Shown: positions 1 through 11,251 of the stretch, piece by piece
Layout: every line of letters starts with the position of its first letter
Position numbering within the stretch: position 1 is the first letter of the stretch
From: Flaccisagitta enflata
Lineage: Eukaryota; Chaetognatha; Sagittoidea; Aphragmophora
Assembly (NCBI GenBank): GCA_965153355.1
Contig: OZ231126.1
Coordinates: forward strand, 63,488,001-63,552,000
Direction: 5' to 3'
DNA: 64,000 nt
The notes under the pieces: model-generated
Database searches by the model: none
What the model saw: only the letters and a program-made list of their open reading frames with translations
What the model was told of the DNA's origin: nothing
Position numbers and translations under genes: made by a program

Positions 1-285
1 AAATACAAATGGCGCCATCAGAGGGTTTTATGAATTTTGTTCCCTAGCTCAAGTTATAGCTCTTTAAAGTATCAAATTTAGCTAATTTTAAACAACCCCC
101 AAAAAATCAATTTTTTCACCTTATAAGGGCTGTAATTTTAGTCAGGGCTCAAAACTAAAAAAACGCTCAGATGACGCATTTTGTATTATCTAAAGCTATC
201 AAATGATACCTCAATCATACTTGTATCTTTAGTATACTAGGCTAAGGGGGGGGGGGCTGCTACAGTTTTCATGGGTGCCTCGCGT
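1..285. mobile_element. Diverged relative of the foldback MITE at 57.3 kb
   Basis: It shares the order of GGCGCCA, a TGAATTTT stretch, CCCCCAAAAA, a TGTAATTTTAG stretch and GGGGGGCTGCT with the foldback at 57338-57741, with much divergence. It is cut by the window start. No gene is seen here. Confidence 0.4.
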
Positions 286-435
286 TTAATTACGCTCTGA
301 TCTGTATAGTGTTTGTGCGCATGAGTGCGCATATGTGTGTGTACGTTTGTCCGTGTGTTTTCTTTGTACTTCTATATTTATTTCGTCGACTATCCGTTCG
401 CCCATTTTACTTTCTCTCTCTCTCTTTCTCTTTCT

Positions 436-487
<52 letters not shown>

Positions 488-1520
488 ATCTCCTTTTTCC
501 TTCCACCCGTTCAGGACTCCATTAAGCCTAACAACTCCTCATCAAGGCTGGCGATTAAATTTGAGGCGATGGGTTGCCTTGGATTGCCTAGTTTTAAACT
601 AAGCGTTGCAACAGGTTGTTGTCAAGTGGTCCCATGAGGCAATCTTTCTTTTTTATTGGCTGCTGCACTTCTCTAGAACGAGCATAGTTTAGGCTCTGTC
701 ATGGCGCTGACATGGCTCTGTCATGGCGATGACATGGCTCTGTCATGGCATAGCCTGTGGTGTCGCATGGTTCTGGCCCTTATCAAGGAGCGTAATTCAG
801 AATCGTCATTCGGAACTTTGATTGGTCTATCTATTGGATTGTTGTCTTGAATTATTTCATGATAATGTTAAGATAATCTTGGTTATTTTGACCACTGAGG
901 ATAGTTGTGATGGGTCCGGATTAAACACAAGTGAGAGCTCCAAAGGCTCTCATCCTTAAGTAAAGTAGGGTTGAGTAGTAATGTTGTGCAACTTTCATGG
1001 GTGTAACTCATGTGAGGTTGTGGCCCTTACCAACGCCCGTGAACCTACATAAAGACCGTACTTGGCTCTAGCTCGATTTTCCGCTCGGGCTCCAAATTCC
1101 GAAGGAATTTAAAAAAAAAAGCTTCGGAAAAAACTAAACACGCAAATGATTGGCATCGCCTCATTTGAGACCCCCTAAGTTTTTTTTTGCCGAACAGTAA
1201 CCACACACACACAATCATGAGAGGCAACATCGATGGGGACGAAAAAAAGGAGGCGGGTGGTGGTAATTTGCATCGAGCAAACGACGGTTGATGAGAAACC
1301 TAAAAGGATCCTAATTGCTCTACTGCGCCATGCATCCCAAGGGATGAAAATAAGACTTGAGCGCGAGCGGTTGAGCGAGCGGCTGCTAATCACATTGGAA
1401 GAGTTCTTATCTTTACTAAGCCTCTTTTTTTTCCCGTCCTAACTCACCCACCACACCTACGACATTAATAGCCTATCCCGTTGGTACCGTTGATTCACTC
1501 CCTCGAGAACGCTGGAAAAG
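286..1520. repeat. (CT)n array and short repeats, otherwise nothing
   Basis: (CT)n at about 411-485. Two full and one partial 22-bp unit of GCTCTGTCATGGCGCTGACA type lie at 693-753. The rest is single-copy-looking without a supported gene. Confidence 0.7.
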
Positions 1521-1522
1521 GT

Positions 1523-1532
1523 GAGAGAGAGT

Positions 1533-1615
<83 letters not shown>

Positions 1616-2131
1616 GGAAATGTGCGCGCGTGCGCTTTTGCCGCGACCACGGCGGGCGGGTGTGTGATAATCTCGTTCGGTGAACTGTGATTAATTTTTT
1701 CGGCGCAAAACCCATTTCAAAATTTTCAATGAATCTCCTCGCGAAAAGAATTCGCCAGAGAAAAATTTCCAATGAGGAAATTTTCTTCCACCGACAAATA
1801 AAATAAAAAAAGAAGAAAAGAAAAAGAAGGAAGAGCAAAAGAAAAAAAAAGGGAAAAAAGATTTGGAAAATATGGCGAGAGAAAGGAGAAAAACGATCAT
1901 CCCGTGCATATCTTTCTCCCGTGCTGCTTTTCTTTTTGCCTTTCCTCTCTTTTATCATTTTGTTTTCTTTTCTTTTCTGTATCTCCTCTTTGCGTTCAGT
2001 CTTCTTTTTTTCCTCCTTTACGCCGTTTCTCATAATTTATTTTTCCGTTTGTTCCTCCTCTTGCAAAGACGCTCTCTTTCTGTCTGTCTCTGTCTGTCTC
2101 TGTCTGTCTCTGTCTGTCTCTGTCTCTCTCC

Positions 2132-2204
<73 letters not shown>

Positions 2205-2802
2205 ATAGGCAGGGCCACCCGCACGGCGTGAATTCACTCCAGCGGCTCATTTTTTTTTTTCTAATTTCTTTCTTTAATCAAAAAAATCCCCTAAAATTTA
2301 CTTTGGCAAGGAGAAGTTCATTAACTTTTTTCTTCACTCCTCCGATTGAAAAACCTCATCAAAAAACGATCAAAACATTAAGGAGTTTTTAAGCAATTTT
2401 TTTTCTTTTTTTGGTGTAGGAAGTGAAAAATGGCGGAAAAACTCTCCACGTCAATCGTTGCGCCCCAAAGCAGAGAGGAGACAAACTTCACTACGGTAGG
2501 AAACCACACATTATTGGAGAAGAAGAAGAAAAAGAAGAAAAAGAAGAAAAAGAAAAAGAAAAAGAAGAAGAAGAAGAAGTGGAAGAAGAAGAAGAAGAAG
2601 AAGAAGAAGAAGAAGAAGAAGAAGAAGAAGAAGAAGAAGAAGAAGAAGAAGAAGAAGAAGAAGAAGAAGAAGAAGAAGAAGAAGAAGAAAAGGGAGAAGA
2701 AGAAAAAAAAGAAGAAGAAAGAAAAAAGAACACAGAAAAAAGAAAAAAGAAAAACGAAAAAAAAGAAAAAAGAAAAAAGAAAAAAAAAGGATGTAGAAGA
2801 AG
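1523..2802. repeat. Simple-sequence block: GA, TGTC/CT, GAA
   Basis: (GA)n 1531-1612; (TGTC)n grading into (CT)n 2078-2201; (GAA)n with AAAAGAA variants 2517-2790. DNA between them is low in complexity with no supported gene. Confidence 0.9.
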
Positions 2803-3009
2803 AACAAGGCCGGATACACGCCACACGGCTACCCTAGTCGAGTGGAGGTGAGCACAAAGCAGGGGCCATATTTGAGGTCACTGGAGCATTTGGGAAGGAG
2901 CAGTGAGGCCAAAGAATAAAAACAATAAAAAATAAAAGTGAAATGTGACAGACTGACCAACCGACGGACGGACGGACAATGCGGGTGTAGAGTCGCGAAG
3001 CACGCGACA
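2803..3009 (+). mobile_element. Family H element
   Basis: AACAAGGCCGGATACACG at the left, a GACGGACGGACGG stretch, and a terminal hairpin AGTCGCGAAGCACGCGAC followed by about 25 A. The left AGTCG block is decayed. It follows directly on a (GAA)n array. Confidence 0.8.
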
Positions 3010-3671
3010 AAAAAAAAAAAAAAAAAAAAAAAAGAGAAGAAAATACTAAGAAGAAAAACTAGAACCGCAAGTCCACAACCAAGAACAACAAGAAAGAAAA
3101 GCCGGGAAGAAGAGGATAACTCCCCAGCCAAAACATTGTCAGAAGGAAACACTGAATAGAATCGATGGAGTGTACCCAAGTCAGTGAGAACAAAGACTCA
3201 TATACTAAGTAGACAGACAGTAAAATGTGAGACTTTGGCGACAGAAATCGGGAGATGGAAGAGATACCGGGATAACGGGATCAACGCGTTTGAAACGGTC
3301 CAACTGATGGTCATGATAAGGGGACGATATGATAAGGAAAAGCGGGAAAAACCAGAGCCAGATGGGAGCATGTTCCCAGCTGATGTTGAGGCCGGCTGAG
3401 TCGTTATCTTTAGATCGCAACTGGGCGAAAAATTTACTGTTTTTCAAGTTCAGTTTCTGGAGTGAACGTGTCTCTCCAAACGAAGCATGGGACGACTGTA
3501 AGTGTAAGGCAAGACCGACCAATTGAGAAGACATGTAAATGTGATAAATGGATAGAAGGATAACACCGACACTCTCTCCCTCTTTCTCTCTCTCTCTTCT
3601 CTCTTCTCTCTTCTCTCTTCTCTCTTCTCTCTTCTCTCTCTCTCTCTCTCTCTTTTCAGCGCCTAACTTAC

Positions 3672-3867
3672 CCATGACGCATTCGTCGGGAACTTCGGTG
3701 CAAACTTCCTCTTCGAGATCGTCTCCGTTACAATGGCGGCCTCCAAATGCGGGCTGAGGATTGGTGCACGTGCGTTTGCGCAAACGCGTCGCTAAACCGC
3801 AGGTGGCGCTACACGCCGACCAATCCGACCAGGACGTCCAACCACCATTGACTGTACAATTGGCCAC
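3672..3867 (-). CDS. Sema5: Sema5 exon: second TSP1 repeat
   Basis: 196 bp, phase 0 in and phase 1 out; acceptor ATACCAG, donor ATGG|GTAAGT. It reads VANCTVNGGWTSWSDWSAC then SATCGLATRLRKRTC, NPQPAFGGRHC and EEEVC. This is a complete canonical TSP1 repeat with three WxxW-type tryptophans, the layered Arg residues (RLRKRTC) and six cysteines. It continues in phase from the exon at 7.3 kb and matches IANCSRNGGW of Sema5A. WSDWSACSATCG is also the usual site for C-mannosylation and O-fucosylation in this repeat. A pentameric CTCTT/GA-type array starts about 20 bases after the donor. The next TSP1 exon was not found between 1 and 3.6 kb. Confidence 0.94.
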
Positions 3868-4097
3868 CTGGTATGGTATAGGGGGGGGGGGAGAAGGAGG
3901 GAGAAGAGGGAGAGATTGATTCAACGTTTACAATGAATCTTAATCACGCTAAGGATACAAGGAAAGAAGAAGGGCGGTGGGGAAGAAGGGGAGAAGGAGG
4001 GAGAAGAGGGTGAGATTGATTCGACGTTCACACCGAAACTTACTCACGCTAAGGATACAAGGAAAGAAGAAGGGCGGTGGGGATGGGGGGGGGTGGG

Positions 4098-4337
4098 CAC
4101 AGTGCGGCCAAAACCTAACGCCCGGAGATAAATGCCCTATCTCCACTCCGACCACCCTAATCGCCCCTGCCAGCCTACACAGTGCGGCCAAAACCTAACG
4201 CCCGGAGATAAATGCCCTATCTCCACTCCGACCACCCTAATCGCCCCTGCCAGCCTACACAGTGCGGCCAAAACCTAACGCCCGGAGATAAATGCCCTAT
4301 CTCCACTCCGACCACCCTAATCGCCCCTGCCAGCCTA
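4098..4337. repeat. Three tandem 80-bp units
   Basis: Unit CACAGTGCGGCCAAAACCTA to CCCCTGCCAGCCTA; the three copies are almost identical, so the expansion is recent. A looser 95-bp direct repeat (AAGGATACAAGGAAAGAAG) precedes it at 3890-4080. Confidence 0.95.
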
Positions 4338-4339
4338 TA

Positions 4340-5006
4340 CGTGGGGGGGGGGGCGGGAAAGCGCGAACAGGGAAGGGAAAAAATGAATGCGTAGTTTGGA
4401 AAAAAAAGGACGTCATGACGAATGCGACCACAGGAAAAGTAAAAGTAGTTCGTAAGAATAGAACAATGCCATTGTCAAAGGATGTGTGGTGGAGGATGGC
4501 CGGCGAAGTTAAGCTTAGAGAATGGTGAAGAACTGAGTAGGTGAGAGAAGGGTATAGAGAGAGAGAGAGAAAAAAAAAAGAATAGAATGATGAAATCGTC
4601 AAGGTCGGTGAAGGTCGAAATGTCGAGCAGGGTCAAAGTTCATGTTGGCGGAAAGGGCGTGATAGGTCGACCAACGCGTTCAGAGGGATCTTTGTCACAG
4701 CGGACAGTCGGATGGTGTCCAGGGGCCTAAGGAAAGTGGTACATATAGGATAAAGAAGGGGAAGGTTTAGAGAGTACTTTGTTTTTAAGTGGATAGTTGG
4801 TTAAGTTTGGTGTAGAGATGATGTTAGGAGGAGTGGTAGGCAGAGGTTGAGACTGAGGTCTGGAGCTGGAGTGTTCTTTATCCCAGTGGACAATCAGGAG
4901 GTGTCAGGTAAATAACTAAGTAAATGAGGTGTTTGTAGCCGATGATAATGTTTAGAGGGTTTCTTTTTTACAGCTGACAGTCGGATTGCTTCTGGTTAAG
5001 ATAACT
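4340..5006. other. No recognised feature
   Basis: Purine-rich single-copy-looking DNA with short GGTCGG and GACAGTCGGAT echoes. No coding frame or element was recognised. Confidence 0.6.
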
Positions 5007-5213
5007 CCTGTCCCACAATTATTGCAAAAGTGAAAGTTTAAATAAAACTATCAACAGCATACTTCTAGTTGACCCAGTCGCATAAAATTTTAACTATAGT
5101 AAATCAAAGGTCTTATAATGCTTCAGTTCAAATTTCATACATCTTCGCAAACTAGAAGTATGTTTTTCATGGTTTTACTTGCAGTGATGTTTTTGCAATA
5201 ATTGTGTGACAGG
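5007..5213. mobile_element. Foldback MITE, AGCATACTTCTAGTTG family
   Basis: Inverted ends CCTGTCCCACAATTATTGC and its near complement at 5191-5213 bracket arms containing AGCATACTTCTAGTTGACCC. The core is shared with the copy at 8371-8543. Confidence 0.8.
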
Positions 5214-5899
5214 TGTTAGTGGGTGTGGGAGGAGGTCGGTATTGTTGTCACGTTGTCATGTATGGTGTAGTGTTAAGAGTGAGGAAGGTGGTGACGATTA
5301 CGCCCTGTTCCTAGAGACGTTTCTTTGCCACAGTGTAGCGTCTGGTAGCGTAAAGAGACGAGGTTGAGAGTGGGACCGGGAGTATTTGTAACAGTGGATA
5401 GATAGGTTGGATAGCGGGGAGAGTCTCTTGTTTGGTATGTAAATAAGATTTAAAGAAGTTGTTGTTGGAGAAGTCATCGTTAATGAAGCGCTGGAACCAA
5501 CGGCAAAACAAACAAAAAAAACAAAAGCAGCCTCATGCAAATCAGTTCTTTCACCCCAACATCATCGTCTCTTCTTCTTTTTCTCGACTTTCCAGCTTTT
5601 TAAAAAGATAGTTTCCTTTCACCTAAAAATGGCATTTTTCAATTTCTCCGGTGTTGTTTTCAATAAGAACTCTGACATTGCTTAGTCTCTCTCTCTCTCT
5701 CTCTCTCATTCTATAGATGCGTTCCGATGTGTAGTGCGGCGCTGGAGCACTTCCGTTGGAATCCCACAAAATGAAAATAACTCGAAATGAAACCCTGACA
5801 GACTTAAAAGGGAAACCCTAGAAGCTTCCATGCCTTAAGGGAGAAACCTCCAACTTACTTCCGCCTTAAAACTGCATATCATTGAGAATTCTTTATTTC
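5214..5899. other. No recognised feature
   Basis: Single-copy-looking DNA with a short (CT)n at 5684-5707. No convincing frame. Confidence 0.6.
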
Positions 5900-6137
5900 T
5901 ATTTTCAGGGGCGTATGAAATTGAGTCGCTTTTGATTTTCTACGCCCCCCCCGCTGCGTTTACAAAATTTAGGATCTTCTTTCACTAACTAATTATTATT
6001 ATTTTTATTATTATCATTATTATAACCATTATTATCATTATCATTATTATTATCATTATTTTTATTATTATCATTTTGGTACTGCCAAAAGTTTTATTTT
6101 CCCCAAATTTTCTTTTTTTTCTCTTTTTTCTCCTTTT
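5900..6137 (+). repeat. Dispersed repeat, left part (interrupted by family R)
   Basis: GAGTCGCTTTTGATTTTC, a C run, then AT-rich DNA to TTTTCCCCAAATTT. The rest follows the family R insertion at about 6595-6665. The same order without insertion lies at 8546-8820. Confidence 0.7.
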
Positions 6138-6594
6138 GGGCAGCGGCCCCAAAGGGGACTTTTGTTTGTTCGTCCATTTATCTGTTTGTTCGTCCCTTTA
6201 AGCCCTCTGAGGCCTGAAATCTGCCCTCTCAGGCCTTTAATCCGCCCTCTCAGGCCTGAAATATACCCTCACAGACCTGAAATCGGTCCTCTCAGGCCTG
6301 AAATCTGTCCTCTCAGGCCTTTTACTCGCCCTTACAGATTAAAGGCCTGAGAGAACAGATTTCAGGCCTGTGAGGTTATATTTCAGGCCTGAGAGGGTGG
6401 ATTTCAAGCTCGAGAGGGCAGATTTCAGGCCTTAGAGGGACTGGGGAGGCGGACAAATGAACGAAAGTCCCTTTGTGTTCCACAGGACTTTGTCCCTTTT
6501 GCAGTCGCTGCCCTGCTTCCCCTCACTCAAATTCACAATCATGCAAAGCAGGGCAATGGGTATCGCTGACCACATATTGCCCCTGGGCGACCTG
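6138..6594 (-). mobile_element. Family R element, inverted-array copy
   Basis: Begins GGGCAGCGGCCCCAAAGGGG and ends with CTGGGCGACCTG; inside, two minisatellite blocks of the CTCAGGCCTGAAAT type run in opposite directions. The flanking repeat occurs at 8546-8820 without the insertion, giving an empty site (CCCCTTTTGATTTCC at about 8764). Confidence 0.82.
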
Positions 6595-6664
6595 TTGATT
6601 TTCTTTCACATCTCCAAACCCTTTAATATTTGGGTGGAAAACTCAATTATATGCAGGCCTGTTT

Positions 6665-7324
6665 ATTTTCCATTTCATAGTTTTCTCTCAGTTAAAAAAA
6701 ACGACTTCATGTCTCCCAACCCTTTTTCAAATTTTACTTTTTCACACCTTGCTGTATCTGTTTCTCTCTCTCTCTTTCACGAAGCAATTTTCCTTTTCCC
6801 TTCATTTCGCCCTAATACAACGGCCCCACGTCAGAAAGACACCATTCTGAAAAAAAAAATAGGTTGGAAAAAAAAGAGCAGTTTTGAGGTTCACCGTCTT
6901 TTCTAGTTTCCGTCCCTTTTCACCATTTTTTTCTGTTTCGCAATTTTCTTTCCATGAATTTAAACCTTTCTCAATCCACCTTTCCCCCCCCCCTCCCTTT
7001 TCCCCATGTTACACGACATCGGTCGGTCAATCATTGTGTCTGTCTTCTTAGGAAATTTCTGTCTGTGTCTTTGTTTCACTTTATCTACACTAGACTAGTG
7101 ACTAGTCAAAAACCGTTTCTGCCTGTCTATGTTTCTGCTTGTCTCCCTTAGTCTATGGACTATGAATGATAGACAATATCTCTCTGATATGTTTTACCGC
7201 ACTTATTCTCTGTTTGTCCCTCTCTCTCTCTCTGATTTTTTTTATCTCTCTAGTCTTTCTGTCTTCCTGTCTCGATCATACTCTTTCTTTCTTTCTTACA
7301 TTCCTCTGTCTGTGTTTTCCTCAC
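6665..7324. other. Sema5 intron, no recognised feature
   Basis: Pyrimidine-rich intronic DNA between a dispersed repeat and the PSI/TSP1 exon. No element recognised. Confidence 0.6.
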
Positions 7325-7578
7325 CTGCACGGCGTGGCCCTGGCACGTTCTACCCCCGTTGGCGGGCGCCGGGTTATCGCAGGCGCGTAGGCGACAGAGA
7401 CAAGTGTCCCCATCTTGATTGGGACACGTGTACCACGCAGTCCAGTTGCCATAGCGACCGTCGAGGGGGGCGTTGTTGCTGGGACACGCCTTTACGTCTT
7501 GGTGCCACCAATGAAGCCGATTGGTCGAAGGACGCGCTGTGCATGTGGACGTGAAACTGTCCCACCCGCAATATGGAT
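7325..7578 (-). CDS. Sema5: Sema5 exon: PSI domain and first TSP1 repeat
   Basis: 254 bp, phase 1 in and phase 0 out; acceptor CATACAG and donor CAG|GTGAGG. It opens with DPYCGWD, the hallmark of the semaphorin PSI domain, then C-T-A-R-P, then a TSP1 repeat: DGRYGNWTAWYTC, then CLCRLRACDNPAPANGG, then CQG. This matches the first TSP1 of Sema5A, which has the same CLCRTRSCDSPAP pattern. Tryptophans of the WxxW motif and the CxCRxRxC cysteines are present. A (CT)n array on the coding strand ends about 38 bases before the acceptor. Confidence 0.94.
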
Positions 7579-7614
7579 CTGTATGAAAGATATGCATGGA
7601 AACAGGAGGGAAGC

Positions 7615-7798
<184 letters not shown>

Positions 7799-7799
7799 A

Positions 7800-8370
7800 G
7801 GAGCAAAAAAAAAGAGAGAAAAGATAATGACTGCTTTAAACTTTCAACAGAAACTAAACATGAAATTTCCACTCGCGAATGCATTTCATTCATTCAATCT
7901 ATAAACATTTATTCATGACTTTTTTCACGCACTCCGAACTCCTAATAAAGACGCTTCCCTTTTCGTGTCGTTGACACTAAACAAAAGCACTTTCATTTTC
8001 CCACGCAGTTCAATATTTAGTGAGTTTTACGTAAAAAGTCAACGGCCTCGCCACCTTTCGGAGAATCCAACTCAAAAATGGAACGGGAGAGTTGAGAAAC
8101 TGTCTCTGCAGTCTGTATCAAAAGCTTTTTAAGTGGGTCATAGCCGCCCGTTGGTTGGCACGTCGGTCAGTCAGTTGGCCAAGCATTCAGTTAGCGCCCG
8201 TGCTATCGGCTAAGGTAAATAGGATCTTCACACGACACTTCTTGTCATGACGCAATTATTTCCCCTTTCGGACAGCGGCCATGGAGAAACACATAAACTT
8301 TGATTCCATCCACGGTTATTTTTTCATTTTTTTGTCTCTGTTAATGCAATAACATCTGTTCAAGTAAAAA
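7800..8370. other. Sema5 intron, no recognised feature
   Basis: Single-copy-looking DNA; a GTTGGTTGGCACGTCGGTCA stretch near 8150 recalls family H tetranucleotides but no hairpin is seen. Confidence 0.5.
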
Positions 8371-8543
8371 CGTCACAGCAACACTCAAAATGAAACTATG
8401 AAAAGCATACTTCTAGTTGGCCCAGTAATATAAAACTAACTGTAGCTGCTTAAAGGTATAAGGATGCTTCAGCTAAAATTTCATTTTACTGGGCCAACTA
8501 TAAGTATGCTTTTCATAGTTTTGTTGTTAGTGTTACTGTGACG
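8371..8543. mobile_element. Foldback MITE, AGCATACTTCTAGTTG family
   Basis: Inverted arms begin CGTCACAG and contain AGCATACTTCTAGTTGGCCC; most of its 173 bp can fold on itself. Related to 5007-5213 in the arms but with different outermost bases. Confidence 0.82.
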
Positions 8544-8545
8544 CA

Positions 8546-8825
8546 GGGGTGTATATTCTTGAGTCGCTTTTGATTTTCCCCCCCCCCCCCTGCCTTTGAT
8601 TTTCTTCCCTGCATGTTTATATCCATGATTTTCTTCCTCATATAGCAGTAAAACTATATAGTTAAGATTTAAATAGTGTTAAATTGTGTTTTACTAATTG
8701 AGTTTTATGATTTGGTACAATAAAAAGTTATATTTTCCCCAAATTTACTTTTTTCTCTTTTTTCCCCTTTTGATTTCCTTCCCCATCTCCAGACCCTTTG
8801 AATATACAGGCCTGCCGTGACGTTT
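8546..8825 (+). repeat. Dispersed repeat, uninterrupted copy
   Basis: Shares GAGTCGCTTTTGATTTTC, a C run, TTTTCCCCAAATTTAC and CATCTCCAGACCCTTT with 5900-6137 plus 6595-6665. No gene. Confidence 0.7.
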
Positions 8826-9455
8826 TCACTTTAACGAGTGTTATCATTAAGTTCCGCCCCACATTTTCCGTGAGAACACTGTCTTCTTGTTTACATTGAG
8901 CGAATCTAATCTTTTTCATCTACCCCTCTCCCCTTCAACTTTCTTTTTAAGTTGCGACCAAATACCAAAGTTTAATAGCGCCAATTGCTGAGTTGAGGGT
9001 TTTCTGTCGTCTCCCGATTGAGCGATGACACAATTGCCTCATGTTTACGATGCACCGAAATGGTCAGGCCCAGAGCTACGACCGCGTGTTTCAACGAGTG
9101 CATGCGCATGCGCGAAACGAGACTTATCAAGAGCGTGTGAAGCATCAAAATGTAAAGCCGCATAACTAACGCTCGTTGAAAACCAAACAAAGACCACGAC
9201 GTGATTGTTTGGTTCGACCGCTTAGGATTCGTAAAGGAGACTCCCATCACAATGTGGCGTCGTATAGACAGATGTTCTGAATTGATTCATTTGTTTTTAT
9301 TTCATGTAATTGAAATTTCCATGGGAAAAGCAGGAATTCCCAAAGTGATTATCAACAACGGATCGATTACACAATTGAATGCATCAGAGGCCTCTTCTAC
9401 AAAGCTGTAGCTCAGTATCAATTCGATCCAATTAGGAACGTTGATCCAACTGTTA
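8826..9455. other. Sema5 intron, no recognised feature
   Basis: Complex-looking DNA without simple repeats. Short frames exist on both strands but none shows a known motif or good splice sites. Confidence 0.5.
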
Positions 9456-9719
9456 GGGCGTGTTTCTAGTGAAGACAAACAATGCGTTTGTACCCGTGAA
9501 ACGCGATAACAGCGTGAACACATATTCAAGAATTTCAACTGTCCCACGAGTGAGCGAAGTGAGTGAGCGAGCCCGTGAACGGAGTGAGCGAGCGAAGCGA
9601 GCGTAGCAAAGCGGAGCGAGTGAGCGGAGTGAGCGGAGTGAGCGGTACGAGCGAACGAACGTAGCGAGCGACCGAGTGGCCCTTTCAAAACGCGATCGTC
9701 TTTGACTAGAAACGCCCCC
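9456..9719. mobile_element. Family G MITE, copy 1 (264 bp)
   Basis: Ends GGGCGTGTTTCTAGT and ACTAGAAACGCCCCC form inverted repeats; TTA duplicated at 9453-55 and 9720-22. The interior is a run of GAGCGAGTGAGCGGAGTGAG-type words. Four further full or near-full copies and remnants occur in the window. Confidence 0.9.
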
Positions 9720-10082
9720 TTACATAAGCAAAAAGAAGTATTATAAATCCTGTCATTAATGTAAAGCGCGCAGATGCGTCCGTTTTTAAGCATCTGAGAT
9801 CCGAACGCATTTCCTGGATGCCGGCATAATTCGAATTCGAGGATCATATTCATCCTTGAATGCAATTCCATTAGCGAGGTGTTGAACGAAAATCGATTCA
9901 CAGTCAAAAGCTGCTAACAAAATCCTTCGTCATCGTCGTCGTCGGCATCATCATCTCCAACAGCATCAACTTCAGTATCGTCGTCATCATCATCTTAATC
10001 GTCATGGTAGTCATCATCATCATCATCATGCTTAACAAAATCGAACGACGATGACGATGAGAGAAAAATGACGATTACTTAC
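9720..10082. repeat. Degenerate (CAT/CGT)n tract
   Basis: Words of TCATCGTCGTCG and CATCATCATC type at about 9925-10075 lead into the candidate membrane-segment exon. Confidence 0.7.
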
Positions 10083-10233
10083 AATGCCGATACTGAATGT
10101 TGAAGACATTTATCATGGCGATGACGGCGACGACGAAGATGCCGACGATGCCAATGGCCACGAGGGAGACCATGTTGATAATGATGACGAACGAGCGTCG
10201 TCGATTTGACTTGTGGCCCCAGCTGCAGTCTAG
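10083..10233 (-). CDS. Candidate exon coding a membrane segment
   Basis: On the minus strand a frame reads LDCSWGHKSNRRR, then about 30 hydrophobic residues (SFVIIINMVSLVAIGIVG, IFVVAVIAMINVFNI), then QYRH, and is cut by a good donor (CATT|GTAAGTAA). A basic stretch before the hydrophobic run suits a membrane anchor. Acceptors are possible at 10234 or 10223. It lies in the intron between the Sema5 sema and PSI exons, but its reading frame cannot be spliced between them, so it would belong to another (nested) gene. The DNA around it is rich in GAC/GAT words, which can give hydrophobic frames by chance. Function not recognised. Confidence 0.35.
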
Positions 10234-10340
10234 CTTACAGAGACCGAAGGCTTATTTGCTCATTCTGCCAAGTCTCCATTGATGACAGGCGATGAGGTGG
10301 GATTTCTACCTGGCCGATCTTAATTGACGAAGACCAATGT

Positions 10341-10425
10341 TTTTAGATGCGTCTTCGCATTTCTTTGAGAGGTCGTATCCGTCAGTCTGTATTTCTGTAT
10401 GTTGGTCAGTCAGGTTAACCTTCAA
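10341..10425 (-). mobile_element. Family H terminal fragment, GATGCG hairpin type
   Basis: TTTTTAGATGCGTCTTCGCAT followed by a GTCAGTCTGT stretch; the hairpin stem differs from the AGTCGCG type but has the same form. Only this end is recognised. Confidence 0.5.
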
Positions 10426-10618
10426 ACCTCAAAACCTGCAATCATTTCAATGGAAAAGTCCACCCACACTAGAGCCTCGCGAGTTAATCGAAAAATACAA
10501 TTGGATGACAATTTTGTCTTTCTAATTGATAGACGATTTTGCATCTTAGAAACCGCCATCAATCGGTTATCTGCTTGCCTCTACGAACCCACTTGCCAAT
10601 CTGCCATTCAGTCTTTGT

Positions 10619-10619
10619 T

Positions 10620-10702
<83 letters not shown>

Positions 10703-10800
10703 AAGCCGAATACTAGGGTCAGGTAGTCCATTAGTCTCTCTCATGGTCCGCGACTTCATCAATACATTTTCGATTTTCATAAAACAGGTGTTCTCATCAT

Positions 10801-10843
<43 letters not shown>

Positions 10844-10976
10844 CGACTTCAACAATACATTTTCCATACCGCCATACCGCCGGGTGTCCTTGGTCACCTG
10901 ATGGTCGATACGGGGATTCATAAACTGACTGTGTTAATCGCGTCTCTGCCAATTAATGAAAAACCTCGTCTACTTT

Positions 10977-11032
<56 letters not shown>

Positions 11033-11185
11033 ATGACAATTGCCTTTTCCCCTTGCTAGTTCCATTCTTAGCCAGATCCTCCAACTTCAGTACTATTTAC
11101 ATAGACTACTTTGGATAAGGATCTGCGGGGGATGAGACAGACGAGAAACATCTCCTAGGTCCATTCACATGGCTAGGGGCCACGA

Positions 11186-11250
<65 letters not shown>
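10619..11250. repeat. GT and CT arrays with a duplicated segment
   Basis: (GT)n 10619-10649, (CT)n 10651-10700, 10804-10840, 10981-11023 and 11188-11250. CGCGACTTCATCAATACATT (10750) recurs as CGCGACTTCAACAATACATT (10843) on the other side of a CT array, so the array lies between two copies of a short duplication. ACTATTTACATAG, seen near the RT element, also occurs at 11092. Confidence 0.85.

Positions 11251-11251
<1 letters not shown>

Noticed and set aside
2515-2800. Long open frames of poly-Glu, poly-Lys, poly-Ser or poly-Phe
   Set aside because: They are translations of (GAA)n/(TTC)n microsatellites; the same occurs at 33.7, 35.6, 44.7 and 54.8 kb. No non-repeat coding flank.
9540-9720. 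Arg/Ser/Ala-rich frame (RSLRSFART type) on the minus strand
   Set aside because: Arises from the GAGCG words of the family G MITE; the same frame appears in each copy in either direction.
9302-9907. 201-codon minus-strand frame
   Set aside because: Half of it is the family G MITE and the rest shows no known motif or splice-consistent limits.
10083-10233. Membrane-segment exon as the Sema5 transmembrane exon
   Set aside because: It lies between the sema and PSI exons, which join perfectly as CIAAQ-DPYCGWD, and its phase cannot be spliced there.
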